NCBI GenBank assembly: GCA_963797015.1
Contig: CAWCNV010000006.1
Coordinates: forward strand, 372,001-436,000
Length of the DNA stretch: 64,000 nt
Reading direction: 5' to 3'
Origin: JBBPZA01 sp963797015
GTDB taxonomy: Bacteria; Actinomycetota; Thermoleophilia; Solirubrobacterales; Solirubrobacteraceae
Below the pieces are notes generated by a model. That model was given only the letters and a program-made list of their open reading frames with translations. It was not told the origin of the DNA and made no database searches. The position numbers and the translations under genes were made by a program. Shown one piece after another: positions 22,722-30,692 of this stretch (its first letter is position 1; each line of letters starts with the position of its first letter).

Positions 22722-25352
22722 CTACCCGCCGGAGCTGGAGCCGGCGGAAACCTGGTCCCCAGACGACCCGCCGTCGGACGACGAGGAGTCGCTGGACGAG
22801 CTGTCGCCGGTCGAGCTGTCGCTCGAGGACGACGTGTCGCTCGAGGACGAGTCGCTCGAGCTGGTGTCGCTCGAGGACGTGTCGCTCGAGGAGCTGTCAC
22901 CGGATGAGCTGTCGCTCGAGGACGTGTCGCTCGACGAGGTGTCCCCTGAGGAGCTGTCGCTCGACGACGTGTCGCTCGACGAGGCGTCCCCCGAGGAGCT
23001 GTCGCTCGACGAAGTGTCGCTCGAGGAGGACGTGTCGCTCGACGAGGTGTCACCGGATGAGGTGTCGCTCGAGGAGCTGTCGCTCGAGGAGCTGTCGCTC
23101 GAGGAGCTGTCGCTCGAGGAGCTGTCGCTCGAGGAGCTGTCGCTCGAGGAGCTGTCGCTCGAGGAGCTGTCGCTCGAGGAGCTGTCGCTCGAGGACGTGT
23201 CGCTCGAGGAGGACGTGTCGCTCGACGAGGTGTCACCGGATGAGGTGTCGCTCGATGAGCTGTCGCTCGAGCCGGTGTCGCTCGTGGAGGACGTGTCGCC
23301 GGACGAGCCACTGTCGGACGAGTAGCCGGTGCCGGACGAGTCGCTCGTCGAGGTGCCGGACGAGCCGTCACCGTACGAGCTGCTGTCCGACGAGCCGTCG
23401 CCGGAGCCGGTCGACGAGGACGCGTCGCCCGAGGAGGCGTCTCCCTGCGGCGAGGTGTCGCTCGTCGTGGAGGTGCCGCTCGTCGCGGACCCGTCGCCCG
23501 AGGAGGCGTCTCCCTGCGGAGAGGTGTCGCTCGTCGTGGACGTGTCGCTCGTCGCGGACCCGTCGCCCGAGGAGGTGTCTCCCTGCGGTGAGGTGTCGCT
23601 CGTCGTGGACGTGTCGCTGGAGCCGGATCCGTCGCCCGGCGAGGCGTCGCTCTGCGGCGAGGTGGCGCCGGTCGGGGTCGTGCCGGTCTGCCCGGAGCCG
23701 TCGGCGAGCTGCGCCGGGGCGCTCGCCGGCTGCGGCGTCGCTCCGGTCGCCGGAGCGGCCGGGGTGGCCGCAGTCGGCGTGGTCCCGTGGACGCCGGCCG
23801 GCTTGGGGCTCGACGCCAGCAGCGCGCCGGTGACGGCGGCGTTCTCGGTCGCCTTTCGGCGTGTGGCCGCCTCGTGATCGGCGTGGCGCGCCGCGACGGT
23901 CCGGCCGGTGGAGTCAGCCGCGCGGACGGTGAGCGTCGAAGCCGACCGCGTCGACGCCTTCCTGGCCGACGGGGCCTTGCGCTGACCGCGCAGGTAGGGC
24001 AGCGGATCGACCGCGGTGCCGTTGATGCGCACCTCGAAGTGCACGTGCGGCCCGGTGGCGTCGCCGGTCGTCCCGACGTAGCCGATGACCTCGCCGATCT
24101 TCACCATCTGGCCCGAGGACGCGCCGTAGCGCGACAGGTGCGCGTAGCAGGTGGTGAAGCTGGAGGTCGCGCGGACGCAGATGATGTTCCCGTAGCCGCC
24201 CTCGTACTCGCGGGTGGTGATCCGCCCTCCCGTGGCGGCCTTGATCGGGGTGCCCGTGGGCGCCGCGATGTCGAGCCCGGTGTGGGTGCGCCCGCCACCG
24301 CGGGCGTCGCCGAAGCGGCTGGTGATCGTCCCGTTGACCGGCCAGCGAAGCCGCCCGGAGGACCCGGAGGAGGTGTCGCCGGAGCTGCCGGTGGAGCCGC
24401 TGCCCGAGGAGCTGTCTCCGGAGCTGCCGGTGGAGCCGCTGCCCGAGGAGCTGTCTCCGGAGCTGCCGGTGGAGCCGCTGCCCGAGGAGCTGTCTCCGGA
24501 GCTGCCGGTGGAGCCGCTGCCCGAGGAGCTGTCTCTGGAGCTGCCGGTGGAGCCGCTGCCCGAGGAGCTGTCGCCGGAGCTGCCGGACGAGCCGCTTCCG
24601 GACGAGCTGTCGGACGAGCCGCTGCCGGAGGAGCTGTCCCCCGAGCCGGAGCTTCCGGACGAGCCGTCGGAGGTGCCGCTGCCCGAGGAGCTGTCGCCCG
24701 AGGTGTCCAACGCGACTCCGGTGGAATCGCCCGAGGACCCGTTGCCGCTGGCCGGCTCGAACACCGCCGCGGCCGTCTCCTGTGCGCTGCGCAGCATGCC
24801 GGCGCTGGTGACCACCGGCGTCTCGCCCGCGGCGCGCTGCACCGCGTTCGCCTCGGGCGTCCCGGCCTGCAGCACGGTCACGTTGTTGGAGAAGAGCTTC
24901 ATCCAGGTCTGCGCGTCGACGCGGCCGGTGACGGTGAGTCCCTCGTGGAGCTGGAAGGAGGAGACCGCGGCCTCGGTCAGCGGACCGAAGATGCCGTCGT
25001 CGGGGACGCCCAGCTCGGCCTGGATCTGGGCGACCGCCTTGCCGGTGTCGCCGCGGCGCAGGAGCTGGGGCGGCCGGTTGGGATCGGCTCCGCCGCCCTG
25101 GTCCGCGGTCGGGGCGCCTCCGCCCGAGCCGGTGTCCGCCGCCGCGAAGCGGGGCACGATCGGCGAGGCGAGCAGCGCGGCGCTGATGGCCAGCGAGAGT
25201 CCCTTGCGGCGGGGCGCCGTGCGGCGGTGGATGTCGGCGACCCGGCGGCGCTCGCGCGAGCGGCGCAGCGAGCGCTCCCACACCTCGGGAGCAGCGAGAT
25301 CACGACGGTGAACGGCCTTTTCGACGGACGGGCGGGTACGCAGAGCTGACAC
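22722..25352 (-). CDS. Secreted peptidoglycan-binding/M23 endopeptidase with Ser/Asp repeat regions
   Basis: Exported cell-wall hydrolase expected to cut peptide cross-bridges. Order in 876 residues: basic N-terminus and hydrophobic export segment (about 51-72), peptidoglycan-binding domain 1 (about 95-153), a Gly/Ser repeat linker (about 200-332; five 13-residue units), and an M23/LytM domain (about 333-452). The M23 domain has zinc ligands in THTGLDIA and PHVHFE. A C-terminal tail of more than 400 residues is almost pure Ser, Asp, Gly and Thr. The GTG start at 25352 follows an AAAGGAG ribosome site. The whole gene is downstream of a c-di-AMP riboswitch. The acidic tail resembles Sdr-type stalks but has no visible anchor motif. 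Confidence 0.92.
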   Translation of the reverse strand: MSALRTRPSVEKAVHRRDLAAPEVWERSLRRSRERRRVADIHRRTAPRRKGLSLAISAALLASPIVPRFAAADTGSGGGAPTADQGGGADPNRPPQLLRRGDTGKAVAQIQAELGVPDDGIFGPLTEAAVSSFQLHEGLTVTGRVDAQTWMKLFSNNVTVLQAGTPEANAVQRAAGETPVVTSAGMLRSAQETAAAVFEPASGNGSSGDSTGVALDTSGDSSSGSGTSDGSSGSSGSGDSSSGSGSSDSSSGSGSSGSSGDSSSGSGSTGSSRDSSSGSGSTGSSGDSSSGSGSTGSSGDSSSGSGSTGSSGDSSSGSGSTGSSGDTSSGSSGRLRWPVNGTITSRFGDARGGGRTHTGLDIAAPTGTPIKAATGGRITTREYEGGYGNIICVRATSSFTTCYAHLSRYGASSGQMVKIGEVIGYVGTTGDATGPHVHFEVRINGTAVDPLPYLRGQRKAPSARKASTRSASTLTVRAADSTGRTVAARHADHEAATRRKATENAAVTGALLASSPKPAGVHGTTPTAATPAAPATGATPQPASAPAQLADGSGQTGTTPTGATSPQSDASPGDGSGSSDTSTTSDTSPQGDTSSGDGSATSDTSTTSDTSPQGDASSGDGSATSGTSTTSDTSPQGDASSGDASSSTGSGDGSSDSSSYGDGSSGTSTSDSSGTGYSSDSGSSGDTSSTSDTGSSDSSSSDTSSGDTSSSDTSSSSDTSSSDSSSSDSSSSDSSSSDSSSSDSSSSDSSSSDSSSSDSSSSDTSSGDTSSSDTSSSSDTSSSDSSSGDASSSDTSSSDSSSGDTSSSDTSSSDSSSGDSSSSDTSSSDTSSSDSSSSDTSSSSDSSTGDSSSSDSSSSDGGSSGDQVSAGSSSGG
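23014..23255. repeat. 15-bp perfect tandem repeat and flanking 59-bp direct repeat in the M23 gene
   Basis: GAGGAGCTGTCGCTC is repeated eight times without change at 23071-23190, coding for a Ser-Ser-Ser-Ser-Asp pentapeptide on the minus strand. It is flanked by two identical 59-bp blocks at 23014-23072 and 23197-23255 (offset 183 bp). All periods are multiples of three and keep the frame, so unit number can change without breaking the gene. Confidence 0.9.
23430..23640. repeat. 69-bp in-frame repeats in the M23 gene tail
   Basis: About three units of 69 bp (23 residues; each contains DTSPQGD and TSTTSDTS) with a few substitutions encode part of the Ser/Thr/Asp-rich tail. Confidence 0.75.
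24381..24580. repeat. 39-bp in-frame repeats in the M23 gene linker
   Basis: Five nearly identical 39-bp units start at 24381, 24420, 24459, 24498 and 24537. They encode the 13-residue linker unit SSGDSSSGSGSTG between the peptidoglycan-binding and M23 domains; one unit has a Gly to Arg change. Confidence 0.88.
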
Positions 25353-25373
25353 GCGGTCGACTCCTTTGCTTTT

Positions 25374-25516
25374 CGTGCGCCTGCGGAGTTAGCTGACGGG
25401 CTCGCGCGGAAAGCTCGCGCTACGTCGCAGAAACACGACGATTCGCCCCAACGGCCTGGGTCCCCCGCTCCCCGCGCCTCGGAGGGCACAGGAATTCGGC
25501 TGGGTCATTTCGGCGG
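25374..25516 (-). ncRNA. c-di-AMP riboswitch (ydaO-yuaA type)
   Basis: The minus-strand leader contains the conserved blocks of this class in order: GCCGAATTCC, GCGGGGGACCCA, TGGGGCGAATCG, a variable GC-rich hairpin (TAGCGCGAGC ... GCGCGAGCC), then CCCGTCAGCTAAC and CGCAGGCGCACG. It ends about 20 nt before the GTG, followed directly by the ribosome site AAAGGAG. In actinobacteria this class typically precedes cell-wall hydrolase genes and switches them off when c-di-AMP is high. That matches the gene here. Confidence 0.92.
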
Positions 25517-25519
25517 CGC

Positions 25520-25525
25520 ACCCTA
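25520..25525 (-). promoter_or_regulatory. -10 box (TAGGGT) for the riboswitch transcript
   Basis: The minus strand reads TAGGGT here, placing the transcript start about 7 nt downstream, just before the riboswitch. A perfect TTGACA lies at 25574-25569 but its spacing (about 43 bp) does not fit this box and no -10 fits it at 16-18 bp. Confidence 0.5.
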
Positions 25526-25740
25526 GCACGTATTCGAGACATAACGCTCCTGCTATCTGCACGTTTTATGTCAAGCAACATGCACGAGGGAGCGCAAAGG
25601 GCGCCCGGCGGGCCCCGGGACGGGTGCGCAGCCGGCGTGCGGCGCGCGCGATCCGGGGGCCGCCTGCGTTCGAAGGCCGCGCGCCGGCGCCGGGGGAGCG
25701 GCCCGCGCTTGGGGCCCGCTTTCGGCCGCCTGGCCGCTCC
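25526..25740. other. Intergenic spacer between the M23 riboswitch and hrcA
   Basis: About 215 bp between divergent transcription units. It holds the minus-strand TTGACA (25569-25574) and an otherwise GC-rich stretch. I see no CIRCE element (the TTAGCACTC inverted repeat), no convincing ORF and no RNA gene. Confidence 0.6.
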
Positions 25741-25746
25741 TACAAT
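25741..25746 (+). promoter_or_regulatory. -10 box (TACAAT) of hrcA, leaderless
   Basis: TACAAT ends 8 nt before the hrcA ATG at 25755. No ribosome site lies in the gap. Confidence 0.55.
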
Positions 25747-25754
25747 CAGGCACG

Positions 25755-26795
25755 ATGCGCACCGGTGCCGCTGAAGTGCTGAGCTCCCGCCAGGAACTGA
25801 TCCTCCAGAAGGCCGTCGAGGGCTACCTGGACGCGGGGCAGCCCGTCGGGTCGAAGGCGCTCTCCGGCGACGAGGGGATCGAGTGGGGGCCGAGCACCGT
25901 GCGCAACGAGCTCGCGATCCTCGAGGAGCGGGGCCTGCTCGCTCATCCGCACACCTCGGCGGGCCGCATTCCGACCGACGCCGGCTACCGCTACTTCGTC
26001 GACCGCCTGCTCGGCGACCTGCGCCCCGACGAGGGCCGCGCGCTCGGTCTGCAGCTCATCCGGCGCGAGGTCGACGAGGCGATGCGGCTGACCACCGAGA
26101 AGCTCTCGCAGCTCACGAGCCTGCTCGCGATCGTCTCGGCTCCGCCGATCGAGTCCGCGACCATCCGCCACGTCGAGGTGCTGGTGCTCCAGCCGCAGGT
26201 CATGATGGTCGTGATCATCACATCGACGGGCGGCGTCTCGAAGCGGATCTTCACCTCCGACGCCCCCGTCGATCCCGGCCTCGCCGACTGGGCTGCGAGC
26301 TACCTCAACGAGCGCCTGGTCGGGATGGGCCTCGGGGCGCGGATGCTGCACTCGCGGCTCGCCGACCCCTCGCTCAGCGCCACCGAGCGCGAGTTCCTCG
26401 ACGAGATCGCGCCCGCATTCACCGAGCTCGCGGTCACCGGCGACCACGAGCTCTACATCGACGGCGCGTCGCGGCTGCTGGCCGAGCACCGCGGCAGCGA
26501 GCTCGGCCAGCTCAACTCGCTCATGGGGATGCTCGAGCGGCGCGTCTCGCTGCTCGAGGTGCTGCGCTCGGCGCTCTCGGTTCCCGACGTCTACATCCGA
26601 ATCGGCGAGGAGAACGAGGCGCCGGCGCTACGGTCGCTCGCGCTGGTCGCCGCGAGCTACGGGCTGCCCCAGCGCAGCCTAGGAACGGTCTCGGTGATCG
26701 GACCGGTGCGGATGGACTACGCGACAGCGATCCGCTCGGTGCGCGCCGCCGCCCTGTCGCTGTCGCGCTTCGTCGAGGACGTCTACGCGGAGTAG
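25755..26795 (+). CDS. hrcA: Heat-inducible transcription repressor HrcA
   Basis: Repressor of chaperone genes that binds the CIRCE operator. The 346 residues show the N-terminal winged helix (LSSRQELILQKAVEGYLDAG, then GPSTVRNELAILEERGLLAHPHTSAGRIPTDAGYR split across 44-80) and the GAF-like and dimerisation parts with IRHVEVLVLQPQVMMVVIIT. Leaderless-type promoter. It is followed after 3 nt by dnaJ, the common hrcA-dnaJ arrangement. No CIRCE element is visible upstream, so autoregulation is not supported by sequence. Confidence 0.95.
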   Translation: MRTGAAEVLSSRQELILQKAVEGYLDAGQPVGSKALSGDEGIEWGPSTVRNELAILEERGLLAHPHTSAGRIPTDAGYRYFVDRLLGDLRPDEGRALGLQLIRREVDEAMRLTTEKLSQLTSLLAIVSAPPIESATIRHVEVLVLQPQVMMVVIITSTGGVSKRIFTSDAPVDPGLADWAASYLNERLVGMGLGARMLHSRLADPSLSATEREFLDEIAPAFTELAVTGDHELYIDGASRLLAEHRGSELGQLNSLMGMLERRVSLLEVLRSALSVPDVYIRIGEENEAPALRSLALVAASYGLPQRSLGTVSVIGPVRMDYATAIRSVRAAALSLSRFVEDVYAE

Positions 26796-26798
26796 CGG

Positions 26799-27920
26799 GT
26801 GGCCACGGACTACTACGAGCTGCTCGGCATCGATCGCGAGGCCTCCGAGAGCGACATCAAGAAGGCGTTCCGTCGCATGGCGCGCGAGCTGCACCCCGAC
26901 GTCAACGACCACGACCCCGAGGCCGAGAGCAAGTTCAAGGAGGCGGCGGAGGCCTACGAGGTGCTCTCCGACCCCGAGCGCCGCCGCGTGTACGACCGCT
27001 ACGGCCGCGACGGCCTGCGCAGCGGCGGCTACGCCCCCAACTTCGAGGGCTTCGGCTCGTTCTCCGACATCTTCGACGCCTTCTTCGGTGGTGGGGCGGG
27101 CGACCCGTTCGGCCGCCAGGGTGGCGCCGCGCAGGGCGCCGACGTGGCCGCGGCGGTCGAGATCGACCTCGCGGACGCGGCCGCCGGTGCCTCGGTCGAG
27201 GTCACATACGAGGTCGTCGCCCGCTGCGATCGCTGCCGCGGCAACGGCGCCGAGCCCGGGACGCCGATCAACACCTGTACACGCTGCGAGGGGGCCGGCC
27301 AGCTCCAGTCGGTCACCCGCACGCCGTTCGGTCAGGTCGTGCGCAGCGTTGTCTGCCCGCAATGCGGTGGCGACGGAAAGGTGCCCGAGCAGCCCTGCGC
27401 CCAGTGCCGCGGTCGCGGACGCGTCGCGACCCAGGGCCGGATCTCGGTCGACGTGCCCGCGGGGATCGACGACGGCCAGCGCATACGCGTCGCCGGCCGG
27501 GGCCACGCCGGCGAGCGCGGCGGGCCGCCGGGCGATCTCTATGTCCTCGTCCGCGTTCGCGAGGACAAGCGCTTCGTGCGCAACGGCGACGACCTGGTGA
27601 CCGTGCTCGACGTGCCGGCGCCGCTCGCCGCGCTGGGTATCGACGAGCTCGTGCCCACGCTCGACGGCCAGGCCGACGTGAGCCTGCCTCCCGGCACCCA
27701 GCCGGGCGACGTCCACGTGGTCCGCGGCGCGGGCATGCCGCGGCTGCGTGGCGGGCGCCGCGGCGACCTTCGCGTCGTCGTGAACGTGGTGATCCCGCGC
27801 CGGCTGACCGACGAGCAGCGGCGCCTGCTCGCGGAGCTCGCCGACTCGCTCACCGACGAGAACCTGCGCTCCGACGAGGGCGTGTTCTCCAAGCTCAAGC
27901 GCGCGCTGCGCAACGCCTGA
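26799..27920 (+). CDS. dnaJ: Chaperone protein DnaJ
   Basis: Type I Hsp40 co-chaperone of DnaK. Seen: J domain with HPD near residues 34-36, Gly/Phe-rich region (GSFSDIFDAFFGGGAGDPF), four zinc-binding C-x-x-C-x-G-x-G repeats (CDRCRGNG, CTRCEGAG, CPQCGGDG, CAQCRGRG) and two C-terminal substrate-binding beta domains. 373 residues, normal. GTG start 3 nt after hrcA. grpE and dnaK are not in the window. Confidence 0.96.
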   Translation: MATDYYELLGIDREASESDIKKAFRRMARELHPDVNDHDPEAESKFKEAAEAYEVLSDPERRRVYDRYGRDGLRSGGYAPNFEGFGSFSDIFDAFFGGGAGDPFGRQGGAAQGADVAAAVEIDLADAAAGASVEVTYEVVARCDRCRGNGAEPGTPINTCTRCEGAGQLQSVTRTPFGQVVRSVVCPQCGGDGKVPEQPCAQCRGRGRVATQGRISVDVPAGIDDGQRIRVAGRGHAGERGGPPGDLYVLVRVREDKRFVRNGDDLVTVLDVPAPLAALGIDELVPTLDGQADVSLPPGTQPGDVHVVRGAGMPRLRGGRRGDLRVVVNVVIPRRLTDEQRRLLAELADSLTDENLRSDEGVFSKLKRALRNA

Positions 27921-27925
27921 AGCGC

Positions 27926-28759
27926 GTGATCCGTCTCGCCGTTCGCGTCCGCCGCCGGGACGCGGAGCTCGCGCTCGCCGAGCTCCTGCCGCTGGCCCCG
28001 GGCGGCGTCGAGGAGCGCGATCTCGGCGACCGCGTCGAGTACGCGATCTACGGCGCGCCCGGAGAGCTGCCCGAGCTCCCCGAGCTCCACGCGGCCGCCG
28101 GCGAAGCGCTGGTCGAGGTGGTCAGCTCCGAGGTCCCCGACGACTGGGAGCAGCGCTGGCGCCGCTTCCACAAGCCGGTTGAGATCGGCGGGCGGCTGCG
28201 CGTGCGCCCGCCCTGGGAGCCGTCGCGCGCCGGGCTGCCGGAGGTCGTGATCGACCCGGGATCCGCGTTCGGAACCGGGGCGCACCCGACGACGCGGCTG
28301 TGCCTCGAGCTGCTGCTCGAGCTCGAGCCGCGCGGCCCTGTGCTCGACCTCGGCTGCGGATCCGGCGTGCTGGCGATCGCGGCCGCGCGGCTCGGCTGGG
28401 AGCCGGTCGGCGCCGTCGATCACGACCCGGCCGCGGTGCGCGCGACGGCGGACAACGCTCGCGCCAACGACGTCGAGGTCGAGGTCCGGCGCGGCGACCT
28501 GCGCGACGTTCCGCCGCCCCTCCCCGGCGGCGCGGGCTCGCTCGTGCTGGCCAACCTCCTGCGCCCGCTGCTGCTCGGGCTCGCACCGGGGCTGCGCGAC
28601 GCGCTCCCCGGCGCGCTGATCGCCGGCGGCCTGCTGCGCGAGCAGGCCGACGAGGTGGCGGCCGCGTTCGCCCAGCGCGGGCTGCGAGCCGCGCTGCGCC
28701 GGGACGAGGACGACTGGTCCGCCCTGCTGCTGCTCTGCGATACTCGCGCCGCCCGATGA
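27926..28759 (+). CDS. prmA: Ribosomal protein L11 methyltransferase
   Basis: SAM-dependent methyltransferase that methylates ribosomal protein L11. The PrmA signature DPGSAFGTGAHPTTRLCLE and the SAM motif VLDLGCGSGVLAIAA are present, followed by VLANLLRPLL with the catalytic-loop Asn-Leu-Leu. The GTG at 27926 gives 277 residues starting MIRLAVRVRRRDAEL, 5 nt after dnaJ. The stop overlaps the cupin start (ATGA), so the genes are coupled. The rsmE gene that often follows prmA is absent. Confidence 0.9.
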   Translation: MIRLAVRVRRRDAELALAELLPLAPGGVEERDLGDRVEYAIYGAPGELPELPELHAAAGEALVEVVSSEVPDDWEQRWRRFHKPVEIGGRLRVRPPWEPSRAGLPEVVIDPGSAFGTGAHPTTRLCLELLLELEPRGPVLDLGCGSGVLAIAAARLGWEPVGAVDHDPAAVRATADNARANDVEVEVRRGDLRDVPPPLPGGAGSLVLANLLRPLLLGLAPGLRDALPGALIAGGLLREQADEVAAAFAQRGLRAALRRDEDDWSALLLLCDTRAAR

Positions 28760-29148
28760 CCGGCTACTCGATAAGGCAGGCGGGAGAGGTCCCCGACGTC
28801 CTGGGCGACTACCCCGGCGAGATGCGGTTCTTCGCCGAGCCGCTGGCCAGCGAGCAGGTCGCCTTCACCTACCGGCGCATGCCGGCGCAGACCGGCGGCA
28901 AGGGCGGCTACGGGCACCGGCACAAGACCCAGGAGGAGATCTACTTCGTGGTCTCGGGCAAGCTCGAGTTCAAGCTCGGCGACGAGCTCGTCGAGGTCGG
29001 CCCGGGCACGGCCCTGCGCGTGGCGCCCGACGTCGTGCGGTCGGTGTGGAACGAGGGCCCCGACGATGCCGAGCTGGTGATCTGCTCGACCCGCGTCGAC
29101 GATCCCCGCGCGGAAACGGACCTCGTACAGGACTTCTGGCCCGCCTGA
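28756..29148 (+). CDS. Cupin-domain protein
   Basis: A 130-residue single cupin beta barrel. The metal-binding motif 1 reads GYGHRHKTQEEIYFVVSGKLE (G-x-H-x-H ... E) and motif 2 region is GPGTALRVAPDVVRSVWNEG, where the usual His is replaced. Start overlaps prmA (ATGA). Role unknown; such proteins bind sugars or small organic ligands or act as isomerases/dioxygenases. It is probably co-expressed with the desaturase-like gene 14 nt downstream. Confidence 0.8.
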   Translation: MTGYSIRQAGEVPDVLGDYPGEMRFFAEPLASEQVAFTYRRMPAQTGGKGGYGHRHKTQEEIYFVVSGKLEFKLGDELVEVGPGTALRVAPDVVRSVWNEGPDDAELVICSTRVDDPRAETDLVQDFWPA

Positions 29149-29162
29149 GCGGGCCGCCGGCG

Positions 29163-30692
29163 GTGCTCGACGCCGTCGTGATCGGCGCCGGCCACAACGG
29201 CCTCGTCGCCGCCGCCTATCTGGCGCGGGCGGGGCTCTCGGTCGAGGTGCTCGAGCGCCGCGACGTGGCCGGGGGCGCGTGCGTGACAGAGGAGCTGTGG
29301 CCGGGCGTGCGTGCCTCGCCCGCCGCGTACACGCTCTCGCTGCTGCGCCCGGAGATCGTCCGCGACCTCGAGCTCGCCGCCCATGGCCTGCAGGTCGAGG
29401 TGCACGAGCCGTACCTGTTCGCGCCGTTGCCGGACGGGCGGCGAGTGGTGACGTGGTCCGACGGCGATCGCACCGCCCGGCAGCTGGAGCGCGAGTGGGG
29501 CGCGGAGAACGCGCGGGCGTATGCGGCGTGGTCGGCGAGCTGGGCGGCAGCCGCGGCCCGGGCACGCCCGCTGCTGCTCGAGCCCGCCGATCGCGGGCGC
29601 TGGCTCGCGGCCGTCGGAGCGGAGATCCTGGACGGTTCGATCGCCGGGGCGCTCGAACCCATCCCCTCGTCGCGGGTGCGCACCCCCTTCGCCCTGCAGG
29701 GGCTCATCGGCACGCTGGCCGCCCCCGAGGATCCCGGCACGGCGTTCGTCGCCTTCTACCACGAGCTGGGCGAGGCGGCCGGCGTCCCGGGCGCCTGGGG
29801 CTACGCCCGCGGGGGGATGGGCGCGGTGACCGCCGCCCTGCGCGCCGCGGCCGAGGCGGCGGGCGCGAAGGTGAGCGTGGACGCCGAGGTCGAGGGCGTT
29901 CTGGTCGATGAACATCGCGCCGTCGGCGTTGTGCTCGCCGGAGGGCGTGAGCTGCGGGCCCGTGCGGTGCTGTCGGGCGCCGATCCGGTCCGCACCGCGC
30001 GACTCGCCGGCAAGCCCGAGCCGGCCGGCTGGCGCCAGGACGGCCCCGTGGTCAAGGTCATGCTGCTGCTCGGCCACCTGCCCGACTTCCCGTCGTGGCC
30101 GGGGCCCGAGCCCTGGCACGGCGCGATCGACATCGGCTACGACCTCGACGACCTGTCAGCCGCGGCGCGCGACGCGCGCGCCGGGCGGCCGGCCGCGAGG
30201 CCGTGGATCGAGGCCGCCTGCCAGACCGCCGTCGATCCGACGCTCGCGAGCGGCGACCGCCACGTGCTGTCGCTCTTCTGCCAGTGCTTCCCGCCCGGTG
30301 CGGACCCCGAGGCGGCAGCCGACGCGGCGATCGACCGCTTCAGCGAGGCCTGCCCAGGGCTTCCGGCCGCCATCGAGGACCGCATCGCGCTCGGCCCGCG
30401 AGAGCTCGAGCGCCGCTTCGGCCTGACCGGCGGGCACATCTTCCACGGCGAGATGCTCCCCGGCCAGGTCCTGGAGGACCGGCCCGGGCCTCGGCGCTTC
30501 GCGGGGATCGACCGGCTCTACCTCGCCGGATCCGGCTCCCATCCCGGCGGCGGGGTCACCGGCGCCCCGGGATACCTGGCGGCGCGCGCGGTGCTCGAGG
30601 ACGTCAGCTGTCGTCGACGAGCCCCTGGAGCGGGCCGAGCAGGCGCGCCGAGCGGCGCGACACGCCGGGCAGGGCGAGGAGGTGGTGGGTGA
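29163..30692 (+). CDS. Phytoene desaturase/CrtI-like FAD oxidoreductase
   Basis: A 509-residue FAD-dependent oxidoreductase of the carotenoid/phytoene dehydrogenase and retinol saturase group. The N-terminal FAD motif is VVIGAGHNGLVAAAYLARAG (residues 4-23); the C-terminal part has LYLAGSGSHPGGGVTGAPGYLAA, the usual FAD-binding end. The GTG at 29163 is chosen because the Rossmann fold begins right after it. The last 31 codons run into the convergent phospholipase gene (89-nt overlap) and are Arg/Gly-rich, beyond the normal family end. With the phytoene synthase at 37.9 kb it may act in isoprenoid or carotenoid metabolism. Confidence 0.85.
   Translation: MLDAVVIGAGHNGLVAAAYLARAGLSVEVLERRDVAGGACVTEELWPGVRASPAAYTLSLLRPEIVRDLELAAHGLQVEVHEPYLFAPLPDGRRVVTWSDGDRTARQLEREWGAENARAYAAWSASWAAAAARARPLLLEPADRGRWLAAVGAEILDGSIAGALEPIPSSRVRTPFALQGLIGTLAAPEDPGTAFVAFYHELGEAAGVPGAWGYARGGMGAVTAALRAAAEAAGAKVSVDAEVEGVLVDEHRAVGVVLAGGRELRARAVLSGADPVRTARLAGKPEPAGWRQDGPVVKVMLLLGHLPDFPSWPGPEPWHGAIDIGYDLDDLSAAARDARAGRPAARPWIEAACQTAVDPTLASGDRHVLSLFCQCFPPGADPEAAADAAIDRFSEACPGLPAAIEDRIALGPRELERRFGLTGGHIFHGEMLPGQVLEDRPGPRRFAGIDRLYLAGSGSHPGGGVTGAPGYLAARAVLEDVSCRRRAPGAGRAGAPSGATRRAGRGGGG

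Noticed and set aside
24381..24580. Possible CRISPR-like array (39-bp repeats)
   Set aside because: Units are contiguous without unique spacers, in frame, and inside a coding region.
22834..25311. Long plus-strand ORFs antisense to the M23 gene (163, 182 and 365 codons, Glu/Leu/Ser/Pro-rich)
   Set aside because: They mirror the Ser/Asp/Gly repeat coding on the minus strand; the repeat units simply lack stops in this frame. The minus frame holds real domains and the riboswitch.
25520..25560. CIRCE element candidate around CTAGCACG ... GCTCCTGCTA
   Set aside because: Half-sites do not match the TTAGCACTC consensus and the spacing is wrong.
25569..25574. TTGACA as -35 of a consensus promoter for the M23 transcript
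   Set aside because: No -10 at 16-18 bp; the TAGGGT near 25520 is too far from it, so it is not called as a promoter.
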